From Patiria miniata (lineage: Eukaryota > Echinodermata > Asteroidea > Valvatida > Asterinidae), in assembly GCF_015706575.1 (NCBI RefSeq), contig NW_024037062.1, positions 8,242,811 to 8,306,810 on the forward strand: a DNA stretch of 64,000 nucleotides, written 5' to 3'. A program made the translations under genes and the position numbers. This document shows, one piece after another, positions 11,456 through 22,924 of the stretch (positions are counted from its first letter, which is position 1; each line of letters opens with the position of its first letter). Below the pieces are notes generated by a model, which ran no database searches, was not told the DNA's origin, and saw only the letters and a program-made list of their open reading frames with translations.

Positions 11456-12890
11456 GCAAAAACAGCTGTTGAAAAAGAGCCCAATGTTGAACTTTACTGA
11501 GTCTGAGGTCTATCGAGGGGACAATCCTTATTTCAACTCCCGGAGATTCGCTGACAGTCTCTTTTTTTCTTTTTAAGAAAGTCGAAATAGCTGAAGAGAG
11601 AGGTGAGAATCTATATGTGCCCAGATACAAAGAGTAGAAATCTACGCGTCTGCCTTTTGAAAATACACAGTTGCGGTGTTCATTGTTGCATAATGATCCG
11701 CCTAGCACACAACTGTTTTGCACATTAGGCTGTGTTATGCAGCTTCCTAACAAACCAAACACAATGGGCTCATTATATCGACTTGTTTTTACCCATTAAG
11801 GTAAAGCAAATGGACCCAGTAATCTTTCTGGCGCGTTTGCTTACCTATAAAGACAACTTTTCTCCGTTTAAGGAAAATAAGGTAACGAAATGGCCGAGTG
11901 GTTACGATTCGTCGTCCACGGTTAGCGGGGTCCCGGGTTCGAATCCCGCTGGTGTCTTTTTGGTTTTTAATGTATGAGTTCAATATTCACTATAAGAGAT
12001 TTAATTTCCCGTCGTAAAGTACCAACAGTACCTTAGCTTAATCGGTAAGCACTGCTGCTGGTACTGTCCGCGAGTTCCAGGTTGGCGCCTTCGTACAGGT
12101 TTAGGGCATGTGGTCCACTCGGAGGATCAGGGCTTAGGGGCCGCCCTGTTCCTCCCTTAGCTCTTTGCTTTTACATGGTGCCTGGCCCTCCGGGGTTATA
12201 TGGATGGATAGGGAAGGAAGTGTGTATTGGTCGGGGACGCCGAGACCCCGGAAGAGAACTAAGGGATCGGCTGGGGCATTGTCATGGCTCAGACCGATCC
12301 CTGAAAGCTTGACTAGCACATAACTTTTTGATTTTTTTTTACTTTGGTTTAGTTTGATATCTACAGCTGCTCGGCAGGTCTACGGGTAGTATTAAAGTTG
12401 AAACAAAGGTGTTTGTCATAAATCAATGAATTTTTCATAATTGACTATAATCAAAACGGAGTTTCGTTTGATCAATTTGACTATCATTATATAATGACGC
12501 GATTGCCAATTGACGTAAGAAATGCCATAAATTATACCGGGAAAGAATAAAGATGTTCATTGTAATATAAATATATTTCTTCATCTTTCAAATAACGTGT
12601 CTTTAATTGTGAGCATTCCTAACAATACAGTAATTCGCAATAGTAATAGAATGGTATATGATAGCACGATCAATGCGTCTCTATTAAATTTCAAAAAAAT
12701 ATAATTGAGGCCCCTATGTGTGAAATATTCTTTGATTGACTATGAGCATTCCATACGAATGAGTTAATTCGCAAAATATAGGAACAACAAAAGAGAAAGG
12801 AAAAAGAGAAAATTCCTTTACCCTAAAAACTGGAAAAATTATTTGTTTTAAAAAAGTCAAATGGGACACTTCATGTATTGATTTAACAGT
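11456..12890 (+). repeat. Unique module U2 of the palindrome, left arm
   Basis: Non-repetitive DNA whose inverse is at 18265-19660. It holds the tRNA-like sequence, a second A-box-like TAGCTTAATCGGTAAGC near 12030 and a GC-rich stretch at 12060-12310. The 76-codon frame at 12082-12312 is identical at protein level in the other arm (19094-18864), but it has no recognisable domain. Confidence 0.7.
11881..11962 (+). other. tRNA-like sequence (A and B boxes), left arm
   Basis: TGGCCGAGTGG fits a polymerase III A box and GGTTCGAATCC a B box, about 40 bp apart, as in a Ser/Leu-type tRNA. The acceptor stem does not pair, so it is a relic or SINE-like head, not a functional tRNA. Its inverse copy is at 19218-19300. 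Confidence 0.55.
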
Positions 12891-14046
12891 TTGCAAGGGA
12901 TTAACCTTACATTTTAGCAAAATTGGGAAAAATCAGATGGTTCTGGAAAATTGCAGCTTGTAAGGGGTTAACCTTGCATTTTTTAGTAACATTTAGATGT
13001 TTATGAAACATTTCAAATTGTAAGGGGTGAACCTTGCATTTTTTTTTAGCGATATTGGGCAATATCAGATCTTTCTGGAAAATTTCAGATTGCTTTTGTA
13101 GTAAAATTTGGCAAAATAAGATGTGTATGAAAAATTTCAAATTGTAAGGAGTTAACCTTTCTTTTTTAGTAAAATTGGGCAAATTGAAATGTTTATGAAA
13201 AATTTCAAATTGTCAGTGGTTAACCTTGCATTTTTAGCAAAATAGGGCAAAATCAGGTGTTTATGGAAAATTTCAGATTGTAAGGGGTTAACTTTGCAGT
13301 TTTAGCAAAATTGGGCAAAATCAGATTTGTATGAAAAATCAAAAATTGTAAGGGGTTAACCTTTGCCAAATTAGGGCAAAATCAGATGTTTCTGGAAAAT
13401 TGCAGATTGAAAGGGGTTAACCTTGCATTTTAAGCAAAATTGGGCAAAATCAGATGTTTCTGAAAAAAATTCCGATGTAAGGAATTAACCTTACTTTTTT
13501 TTTAGTGAAATTTGGTAAAAATTAGATGTTTATGGAACATTTCAAATTGTAAGGGGTTCAGATTGCATTTTTTTAGCAAAATAGGGCAAAATCAGATGTT
13601 TATGGAAATTTCAAATTGTAAGGTGTTAACCTTGCTTTTTTAGTAAAATTGGGAAACTTTAAATGTTTATGAAAAATTTCAAATTGTCAGTGGTTAACCT
13701 TGCATTTTTAGCAAAATAGGTCAAAATCAGGTGTTTATGGAAAATTTCAGATTGTAAGGGGTTAACTTTGCAGACAGTTTTAGCAAAATTGGGCAAAATC
13801 AGATTTGTATGAAAAACCAAAAATTGTAAGGGGTTAACCTTGCCAAATTAGGGCTAAATCAGATGTTTCTGGAAAAATTGCAGATTGAAAGGGGTTAACC
13901 TTGCTTTTTTTAAGCGAAATTGAGAAAAACCAGATGTTTCTTAAAAATTGGAAATTGTAAGGGGTTAACTTGGCATTTTTAGCATAACTGGGCAATATCA
14001 GATTTATATGAAAAATCTCAAATGGTAAGGGGTGAACCTTGTATTT
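12890..14046 (+). repeat. ~68-bp satellite, block 2 (left arm, inner)
   Basis: About 17 monomers in GGGGTTAACCTTGC orientation. It ends abruptly at 14047, where the sequence GCGGAAACTTTACATCTG begins and orientation reverses. Confidence 0.8.
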
Positions 14047-14330
14047 TTAGCGGAAACTTTACATCTGTATTTACAGAAGCATCTGATTCTGCCCAATTTT
14101 AGTAAAATATGCTCGAAATTTTGCTCAAAAAAGCAAGGTTAACCCCTTACCATTTTAGATTTTTCATACAAATCTGATTTTGCCAAATTTTACTAAATAT
14201 ACAATGTACACCTCTTACAGTTTAACATTTTTCATAAACATTTCTTTTTGCCCAATTTTGCTAGAAATACAAGTTTAAGCCCTAACAATCTGCAATTTTC
14301 CAGAATCATCTGGACACATACATCTGATAA
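14047..14330 (-). repeat. Inverse copy of satellite block 1 at the symmetry junction
   Basis: This is the inverse of about 11150-11455, sharing single-copy variants: GCGGAAACTTTACATCTG, then the ACAATGTACACCTCTTACA and TTTAAGCCCTAACAATCTGC monomers. It therefore matches block 1 and not neighbouring block 2, which a simple mirror of the arms would not predict. Confidence 0.75.
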
Positions 14331-14351
14331 TTTCAGATGTATGGGGGTTAA

Positions 14352-14728
14352 GGCCAAACAAAAAAATAAGTCGGTCTCTGGTCAGCGCGTGCGTCGATTT
14401 TAATCATGCGCGTCGATCTTTTTTTTCCAAAATGTTCCGCGGTAGCTTCAACAGCGCCCTCTATTTCCGCACCTCAATTTCTTTTTACCAAAGAGCACCG
14501 AGGAATGGGAAATTGCATCAAAGCAAATGATCGAAAGCACCAAGGCAAATTATGGAGGACACCAATGTACATGAGGACACCAAAAAAGCAAAATAGTATA
14601 CCCACCTTGTCTGTACAATCCGAGCTTGAAGAAAAGAAAAAAAAAGCAAAAAAAAAAAAAAAGCCGCGTGGCCGCGTCAATTCCGGAACTTTGGTCTGAC
14701 CAGAGACCGTATATTTTTTTTTTTGGCC
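14352..14728. mobile_element. PIF/Harbinger-like MITE inside the palindrome satellite
   Basis: This 377-bp element runs GGCCAAACAAAAAAATAAGT to GGCC, with subterminal GGTCTCTGGTCAG and its complement. It is flanked by TAA on both sides, inside the satellite motif GGTTAACC. It is a more diverged relative of the copies at 5269, 26822 and 38447 and shares CATGCGCGTCG. Confidence 0.75.
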
Positions 14729-14739
14729 TAACCTTGCTT

Positions 14740-17700
14740 TTTTAGTGCCCTAATTTGGCTAAGGTTAACCCCTTGCAATTTTTGATTTTTCATACAATTC
14801 TGATTTTTCCCAATTTTGCTAAAAAAAAAACAAGGTTAACCCCCTTACATCTGAAATTTTTCAGAAACATCTGATTTTGCCATATTTTGCTAAATATGCA
14901 AGGTTCACCCCTTACAATTTGAGATTTTTCTTTAAAATCTGATATTGCCCAGTTTTGCTAAAAATGCAAGGTTAACCCCTTTCAATCTGCAATTTTCCAG
15001 AATTATCTTGACATAATTGGGCAAAGGTTAACCCCTTACAATTTTTGATTTTTCATACAAATCTGATTTTTTCCAATTTTGCTAAAAATGCAAAGTGAAC
15101 CCTTGACAATCTGAAATTTTTCATGAACACCTGGTTTTGCCGTATTTTGCTAAAAAATGCAAGGTTAACCCCTAACAATTTGAAATTTTTCATGCACATT
15201 AAAATTGCCCAATTTTACTAAAAAAGCAAGGTTAACCCCCTTACATCTGAAATTTTTCAGAAACATCTCATTTTGCCCAATTTCGCTAAAAATACAAGGT
15301 TCACCCCTTACAATTTGAGATTTTTTCATATAAATCTGATTTTTCCCAATTTTGCTAAAAATGCAAAGTGAACCCTTTACAATCTGACATTATTCATAAA
15401 CACCTGATTTTGCCCTATTTTGCTAAAAAATGCAAGGTTCACCCCTTACAATTTGAGATTTTCCATAAACATTTAAATTTGCCCAATTTTACTAAAAAAG
15501 CAAGGTTAACCCCCTTACATCTGAAATTTTCCAGAAACATCTGATTTTGCCCAATTTCGCTAAAAATACAAGGTTCACCCCTTACAATTTGAGATTTTTT
15601 CATATATATCTGATATTGCTCAGTATTGCTAAAAATGCAAGGTTAACCCCTTTCAATCTGCAATTTTCCAGAATTATCTTGACATAATTGGGCAAAGGTT
15701 AACCCCTTACAATTTTTGATTTTTCATACAAATCTGATTTTTTCCAATTTTGCTAAAAATGCAAAGTGAACCCTTTACAATCTGAAATTTTTCATGAACA
15801 CCTGGTTTTGCCGTATTTTGCTAAAAAATGCAAGGTTAACCCCTAACAATTTGAAATTTTTCATGCACATTAAAATTGCCCAATTTTACTAAAAAAGCAA
15901 GGTTAACCCCCTTACATCTGAAATTTTTCAGAAACATCTCATTTTGCCCAATTTCGCTAAAAATACAAGGTTCACCCCTTACAATTTGAGATTTTTTCAT
16001 ATAATTCTGATTTTTCCCAATTTTGCTAAAAATGCAAAGTGAACCCTTTACAATCTGACATTATTCATAAACACCTGATTTTGCCCTATTTTGCTAAAAA
16101 ATGCAAGGTTCACCCCTTACAATTTGAGATTTTCCATAAACATTTAAATTTGCCCAATTTTACTAAAAAAGCAAGGTTAACCCCCTTACATCTGAAATTT
16201 TCCAGAAACATCTCATTTTGCCCAATTTCGCTAAAAATACAAGGTTCACCCCTTACAATTTGAGATTTTTTCATATATATCTGATATTGCTCAGTATTGC
16301 TAAAAATGCAAGGTTAATCTCTTTCAATCTGACATAATTCATAAACACCTGATTTTGCCCTATTTTTCTAAAAAATGCAAGGTTCACCCCTTACAATTTG
16401 AGATTTCGATAAACATTTAAATTTGCCCAATTTTACTTAAAAAGCAAGGTTTACCCCTTACAATTTGAAATTTTTCATTCACATCTTATTTTGCCAAATA
16501 TCACTAAAAAAGCAAGGTTAACCCCCTTACAATCTGAAATTTTCCAGAAAGATCTGATTTTGCCCAATTTCGCTAAAAATACAAGGTTTACCCTTTACAA
16601 TTTGAGATTTTTCATAAACATCTAACTTTGCCAAATTTCACTTAAAAAGCAAGGTTAACCCCCTTACATCTGAAATTTTCCAGAAACATCTGATTTTGCC
16701 CAATGCAGGGTTAACCGCTTACAATTTGAAATTTTCCATAAACATCTGATTTTGCCCTATTTTGCTAAAAAAATGCAATCTTAACCCCTTACGATTTGAA
16801 ATTTTTCATAAACACCTAATTTTTACCAATTTTTCACTGAAGAAAAAAGTAAGGTTAATTTCTTACATCGGATTTTTTTTCAAAAACATCTGATTTTGCC
16901 CAATTTTGCTAATATATGCAAGGTTCACCCCTTACAATTTGAGATTTTTCATAAAAATCTCATTTTTGCCAAATTTTGCTTAAAATGCAAGGTTAACCCT
17001 TTTCAATCTGCAATTTTCCTGAAACATCTGATTTTGCCCTAATTTGGCAAAGGTTAACCTCTTACAATTTTTGATTTTTCATACAAATCTGATTATTCCC
17101 AACTGAATTTTGCTAAAAATGCAAGGTGAAACCTTTACAATCTGAAATTTTTCATTAACACGGTTTTGCCGTATTTTGCTTCAAAAGCAAGATTAACCCC
17201 CTTACATCTGAAATTTTTCAGAAACATCTGATTTTGCCCAATTTTGTTAAAAATGCAAAGTTCACCCCTTGCAATTCTAGATTTTTCATACAAATCTGAT
17301 ATTGCCCAGTTTTGCTAAAAATGCAAGGTTAACCCCTTTCAATCTGCAATCTTCCAGAAACATCTGATTTTGCCGTAATTGGGCAAAGGTTAACCTCTTA
17401 CAATTTTTGATTTTTCATACCAATCTGATTTTTCCCAATTTGCTAAAAATGCAAGGTTAACCCCTTACAATTTGAGATTTTTCATAAACATTTAAATTTG
17501 CCCAATTTTACTACAAAAAGAAAGGTTAACCCCTTACAATCTGAAATTGTCCAAAAAGATCTGATTTTGCCCAATTTCGCTAAAAATACAAGGTTCACCC
17601 CTTACAATTTGAGATTTTTTCATATAAATGTGATATTGCCCAGTTATGCTAAAAATGCCAAGTTAACCCATTACAATCTGCAATTTTCAAGAAACATCTG

Positions 17701-18264
17701 ATTTTTCCCAATTTTGCTTAAAAAAGCAAGGTTAACCCCTTTCAATCTGCAATTTTCCAGAAACATCTGATTTTGCCCTAATTTGGCAAGGTTAACCTCT
17801 TACAATTTTTTATTTTTCATACAAATCTGATTTTGCCCAATTTTGCTAAAAATGCAAAGTTAACCCCTTACAATCTGAAATTTTCCATAAACACCTGATT
17901 TTGCCTTATTTTGCTAAAAAATGCAAGGTTAACCACTGACAATTTGAAATTTTTCATAAACATTTAAATTTGCCCAATTTTACTAAAAAAAAAGGGTAAC
18001 CCCTTACAATTTGAAATTTTTCATACACATCCTATTTTGCCAAATTTTACTACAAAAGCAAGGTTAACCCCTTACAATCTGAAATTTTCCAGAAAGATCT
18101 GATTTTGCCCAATTTTGCAAAAAAATGCAAGGTTCACCCCTTACTATTTGAAATGTTTCATAAACATCTAAATTTTACTAAAAATGCAAGGTTAACCCCT
18201 TACAAGCTGCAATTTTCCAGAAACATCTGATGTTTCCCAATTTTGCTAAAATGTAAGGTTAACT
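14740..18264 (-). repeat. ~68-bp satellite, large right-arm block
   Basis: About 50 monomers in the inverse orientation (GCAAGGTTAACCCC...). It includes a higher-order duplication: about 15001-15671 and 15672-16330 match almost base for base, a unit of about 671 bp (ten monomers). A few open frames here (for example 16039-16263) are satellite shadows. Confidence 0.85.
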
Positions 18265-19660
18265 CCTTGCAAACTGTTAAATCAATACATGAAGTGTCCC
18301 ATTTGACTTTTTTAAAACAAATTCTTTTCCGTTTTTAGGGTAAAGGAATTTTCTCTTTTTCCTTTCTCTTTTGTTGTTGCTATATTTTGCGAATTAACTC
18401 ATTCGTATGGAATGCTCATATTCAATCAAAGAATATTTCACACATAGGGGCCTCAATTATATTTTTTTAAATTTAATAGAGACGCATTGATCGTGCTATC
18501 ATACACCATTCTAATACCATTGAGAATTACTGTATTGTTTTGAATGCTCACAATTAAAGACACGTTATTTGAAAGATGTATAAATAATATTTATATTACA
18601 ATGAACATCTTTATTCTTTCCCGGTATAATTGATGGCGTTTCTTACGTCAATTGGCAATCGCGTCATTATATAATGATAGTCAAATTGATCAAACGAAAC
18701 TCCGTTTTGATTATAGTCAATTATGAAATATTCATTGATTTATGACATACACCTTTGTTTCAATTTTGATACTACCCGTAGACCTGCCTAGCAGCTGTAG
18801 ATATCAAACTAAACCAAAGTATAAAAGATAGAGGGTAAGAAAAATCAAAAAGTTATGTGCTAGTCAAGCTTTCAGGGATCGGTCTGAGCCATGACAATGC
18901 CCCAGCCGATCCCTTAGTTCTCTTCCGGGGTCTCGGCGTCCCCGACCAATACACACTTCCTTCCCTATCCATCCATATAACCCCGGAGGGCCAGGCACCA
19001 TGTAAAAGCAAAGAGCTAAGGGAGGAACAGGGCGGCCCCTAAGCCCTGATCCTCCGAGTGGACCACATGCCCTGAACCTGTACGAAGGCGCCAACCTGGA
19101 ACTCGCGGACAGTACCAGCAGCAGTGCTTACCGATTAAGCTAAGGTACTGTTGGTACTTTACGACGGGAAATTAAATCTCTTATAGTGAATATTGAACTC
19201 ATACGTTAAAAACCAAAAAGACACCAGCGGGATTCGAACCCGGGACCCCGCTAACCGTGGACGACGAATCGTAACCACTCGGCCATTTCGTTACCTTAGA
19301 ATTTTCCTTAAACTGAGAAAAGTTGTCTTTATAGGTGAGCAAACGCGCCAGGAAGATTACTGGGTCCATTTGCTTTACCTTAATGGGTAAAAACAAGTCG
19401 ATATAATGAGCCCATTGTGTTTGGTTTGTTAGGAAGCTGCATAACACAGCCTAATGTGCAAAACAGTTGTGTGCTAGGCGGATCATTACGCAACAATGAA
19501 CACCGCAACTGTGTATTTTCAAAAGGCAGACGCGTAGATTTCTACTCTTTGTACTATCTGGGCACATATAGATTCTCACCTCTCTCTTCAGCTATTTCGA
19601 CTTTCTTAAAAAGAAAAATAGAGACTGTCAGCGAATCTCCGGGAGTTGAAATAAGGATCG
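18265..19660 (-). repeat. Unique module U2 of the palindrome, right arm
   Basis: Inverse of 11456-12890 with scattered substitutions and short indels, for example an AAAGATAGAGGG difference near 18830. It contains the second tRNA-like copy at 19218-19300. Confidence 0.7.
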
Positions 19661-20084
19661 TCCAAAAAATGCAAGGTTAACCCTTACAATTTGATTTTTT
19701 TTCATAAACATCTAATTTTGCCCAATTTTACATCAGCTTATGCTAACAAATTATCAGGTAACTGGATCATTAAACGGGACAGGTGCACATCGGCCTTGGA
19801 GCTCAGACCATGTGTCATGCACTCCTCAGCTCAATGCATAGATGATGCACATAACACTATGGGTAGTACAGGCACAGCTGGGGGTATTGCCCAAACAATG
19901 ATGAACGCATTGCGTATGCTTAAAGAATTACCCACAATTCCGGTTTTTACCGTTTAGGTCTCAGGCTGGCTCTAATCACTTTACGCGATCCCCTGACGTC
20001 TCATACACTGATTTTAGGCAAAATAGTCAGACTTTCGCGGTCTAGTAACCAGACTTTGACTCTTAAAGAAACATCGAATGAAAA

Positions 20085-20520
20085 GGGAAATATCAAATGC
20101 ATTTTGCAAAAGATCGAATGCAAACATACCGATGAAACATCGAGTACAAATAGCTCGAAATGTCAAACATATGTGTGAAACATTGCTCACATATTTGAGA
20201 ATATCGCAAATATATTGTAAAACAACACACACAATTGTATCGAAAAACATCGCACATTTAATGCAAAAAATCGAACATAATATTGAAAACATCGCACATA
20301 TATATCGTCAAAAACATCGCACATATAAATTGAAAATCGCATATAAATGTAAAACATCGCACTCATATATTGAACATCGCACATATATTGTAAAAATCGC
20401 ACAAATATATTAAACATCGCGCAAATAATGAAAAACATCGCACACTTATATTGAACATCGCACATAAATGTAAAAGATAACAAACACATATTGAACATCC
20501 AACATATATTTTGTAAAATA
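20085..20520 (-). repeat. Outer-domain short tandem repeats, right arm
   Basis: The complement of the left outer domain, seen on the plus strand as repeated AAAACATCGCACATA. Units have diverged individually, and spacing differs from the left arm. Confidence 0.75.
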
Positions 20521-20550
20521 TTGAATATTGCAACGTTTGACACGCCATAT

Positions 20551-20555
20551 ATGCC
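20551..20555. other. Right 5-bp target-site duplication (ATGCC) of the giant palindrome
   Basis: ATGCC is followed by TGACTG, as in the unoccupied flank of gene C. See the left copy at 9920-9924. Confidence 0.75.
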
Positions 20556-20737
20556 TGACTGCTTTAAGGTATTCATCATTTTGGGAAGTAGTTGAAAGGT
20601 ATGCGCTATATGAAGTCTGTATGAGCTATATGAAGTATGCAAACTCGGTGAAGCGTTTTCGTCACCTCTACGGAGCATCTGAGGGTATTGACTCAAGGTT
20701 ACGCGCATGCGCTTATCAGCTTGTTGTGCAAAGTTCA

Positions 20738-21406
20738 TAGTCTGGTTTCCAGACCAAAAGATTTTAACTATTCCTTTTGAATAGCCTCTGGTCATACATT
20801 GCATTACAATTTACGTCACGTGACTAAAACGGGAGGAATTCCTCTTTTTTCCCCGAAAATTTCTGAAGTTTGTCGAATTCGTCTCGTCGAAAATCGGATA
20901 GCGCCTGAGTATTTTCGAGTATAATATAGGTTTATAATTAACGGCTTATTGCTTTTTAAATATTTTGAGTTGATAATTAATATTCACTGCGACGATTTTG
21001 TGCATCAAATATACTCGGATCGTATGGGCGAGCGTTTTGCTGCGTCACGTACAATTTTGAATTTGACGACCGTTACCGAGATTTTCCAAAACTCGGTCTT
21101 CATCGGCTCCGCCTGCTATTTGGGTGCCTAATTTTGAAGATTCCAGATCAACACAAGTCAATATTGTCTTACAGAAACATCAAACTATATTATAAAAACT
21201 GTATGATATTACGAAGCAAGTGATTTATTTAAAAATTTTGATCAGAACATTATGAGCTAAAAGTGATAAAGCGAAATCGGAAACGAAGCCGAGCTTTGAA
21301 AAAGGGCCATCAATGTCGTCATGTTCATTTTTAGCCACGGGGGCTGCCTGACCTACAATTTAGACGTGAGCGTCGGGAATAATTGTCAGGTCTGGGAACC
21401 AGACTA
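20738..21406. mobile_element. 669-bp DNA element with TAGTCTGG termini and 9-bp duplication (Mutator-like?)
   Basis: It begins TAGTCTGGTTTCCAGACC and ends with the complement, flanked on both sides by CAAAGTTCA (20729-20737 and 21407-21415). The homologous flank of gene B has this 9-mer once (about 30268-30276), so the element inserted after duplication. Nine-base duplications suggest a Mutator-like family, but no transposase is present. Confidence 0.75.
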
Positions 21407-21415
21407 CAAAGTTCA

Positions 21416-22110
21416 CAGACAGACTGTGTACGTTCTATTAAACCCGTGGTTACCACTTTTTGGTAAAACTATGGAAGGCTGACATTGCAAAATTAAAGAA
21501 ATCAGTTGTTTCCAAACGTATCATTTTCATTGTTGAAAGTACAAAATAACTCACAAACGCTATCAAAGACTTAATCAAAATGCCACCACCTCAAATTCTC
21601 ACTGTGTTAATATGCAATTTTTGGAAAATCTGTTGCCAGCCACGGCTTTAATTTATACCATTGTGGCTGCCCATACAAAATGGCGCTCAAAATTTACAAA
21701 CGAACGAAAGGTACATAATGAAAAAGTCCGAATTCAAAATACTCTGCTCATTGCTGACGACGCATACAGCGAACTTTAGTAGTCCAATTGCTTTATTTAT
21801 AGTCAAAGTTAAGGAAGCCTATAACGTCTACTGGCAAATCAAAATGGTACTACGGCGGTGGGCAAATGTTCAAAACCCTGAAGTTTAAGCTCATTGGATA
21901 TTAAACTATTCAAGCAATTAGTGAAAAACCATGCACAACCCACTTTTGATTTCGTCAGTAGCACTCAATATTAAAAACAAATCAGTCAATTTACAGATCG
22001 TTGGAAGTCACCTAAATATTTATTTATTTCTCCTAAATGACAGCTAGCAAGCCAGATTGCGAAATCTCACGGGGTGTTTAGTACCTGCGCTATTTTAAAG
22101 TATGAACTTT
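21416..22110. repeat. P450 A distal 5' flank, homologous to gene B flank (30277-30850)
   Basis: It shares GTTTCCAAACGTATCATTTT, TTAATATGCAATTTTTGG, AATACTCTGCTCAT and CACGGGGTGTTTAGTACCTG with 30340-30830. From 22110 to 22770 I see nothing recognisable. Confidence 0.7.
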
Positions 22111-22924
22111 CTCTTGAAAAAGTACAGACGTGAAAAAAAAAACACCACGTGCGAGCGCGAGTGCACAATAAGCTCTGGCGGTTTTGCACGCGTTGATAGA
22201 GGTACGCAATGGCTTTACGTGGAGTCTATCGGATCTGTTGCCACGTGTTGGATCAAGATCAATGGCCAAGACCCATATGAGCAGACCGACAATGTCCTCC
22301 CTCACGTCTTGAAGACCCATTTAAAGTAGCACAGGGCCTGGGGCAGGAGTTGGCCCAGCTGATGTATTACTGTAGTACACAGGGGTACATTCCAAGGCCT
22401 GTTACGAACGAACCAAGAAGCCACCTATACCTGATTTAGTTAGGCCATATTTGGGGGCAAATTGGGTCAGTGGGAACCACGCCATTTGCTATTGATACAA
22501 TTTTTTTTTTTTTATCGAAGCATAAATTATATTCTGGTTAAACTATACCTTCTCAACTTATTCACACTAAAAAAGAGCAATTCATTCAACATTAATAGAA
22601 ATTTGACCGAAGTGTCATTAAAATTGGTGCACAACAGTACAAAAGAATCGTTGATATTATAAAATAAAATTCTTGTAAAAGAAATAGTTGGCGTCTGTTT
22701 ACATTCAGTCAATACCACTACAAACATAAATAGTGCTTAGCATATAACACTTTTGTTGTACCCACTTTTAACTTAATAAGCCGGATTCAGCCTATTCATT
22801 GTCGTTATGGGGTAATCCTATACAATAGCACTGCCCAGCTCACAGGTGACAGTGAGTCAGTGCTATAGGTCGAAAATTCCAATTCATTCCATCTTGAAAA
22901 AAAAACTTGTCCCCTTTTTAGTAT

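Larger units (their letters stand above)
9925..20550. mobile_element. Giant foldback (palindromic) element, 10.6 kb, non-autonomous
   Basis: The two ends are inverse copies beginning TATGGCGTGTCAAACGTTGC. From each end inward: an outer domain of ~20-bp AT-rich repeats with GCGATGTTTT (9960-10390 and 20085-20520); unique module U1 (10391-10700 and 19730-20084); satellite (about 11 monomers at left, about one at right); unique module U2 (11456-12890 and 18265-19660); then a long satellite. Satellite orientation switches at about 14047. The unique modules are nearly identical between arms, differing by scattered substitutions and small indels. The arms differ in length through satellite copy number. 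No transposase frame was found; open frames inside are satellite or tRNA-like shadows. The structure resembles foldback elements such as Drosophila FB and sea-urchin TU, with a 5-bp target duplication. It begins 260 bp upstream of the P450 A start codon. Confidence 0.85.

Noticed and set aside
11881-11962. A functional tRNA-Ser/Leu gene
   Set aside because: The A and B boxes are good but the acceptor stem does not pair. Listed as tRNA-like only.
12082-12312. A 76-codon frame identical in both palindrome arms
   Set aside because: Nucleotide identity between the arms explains the identical peptide. There is no domain, no splice context and no codon-level signal, so I do not call a gene.
16039-17701. 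Open frames such as 16039-16263 and 17498-17701
   Set aside because: They are runs of satellite monomers (repeating HKHLILPNF-like peptides) with no independent support.
10740-18264. Regular repeats with ~68-bp spacing resembling a CRISPR array
   Set aside because: The units are near-identical along their whole length with no unique spacers, lie in a eukaryotic intron-rich region, and occur inverted in a palindrome. This is a satellite.
9925-20550. The palindrome as a pure assembly artefact (hairpin read-through)
   Set aside because: The arms differ in satellite number, carry scattered differences, and only one holds the nested MITE. Exact target duplications and an unoccupied sister site support a real insertion. 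Long reads remain the decisive test.
9925-20550. Large virus-like DNA element (Polinton-type) with long inverted ends
   Set aside because: No polymerase, integrase, capsid or protease frame is present, and the duplication is 5 bp.
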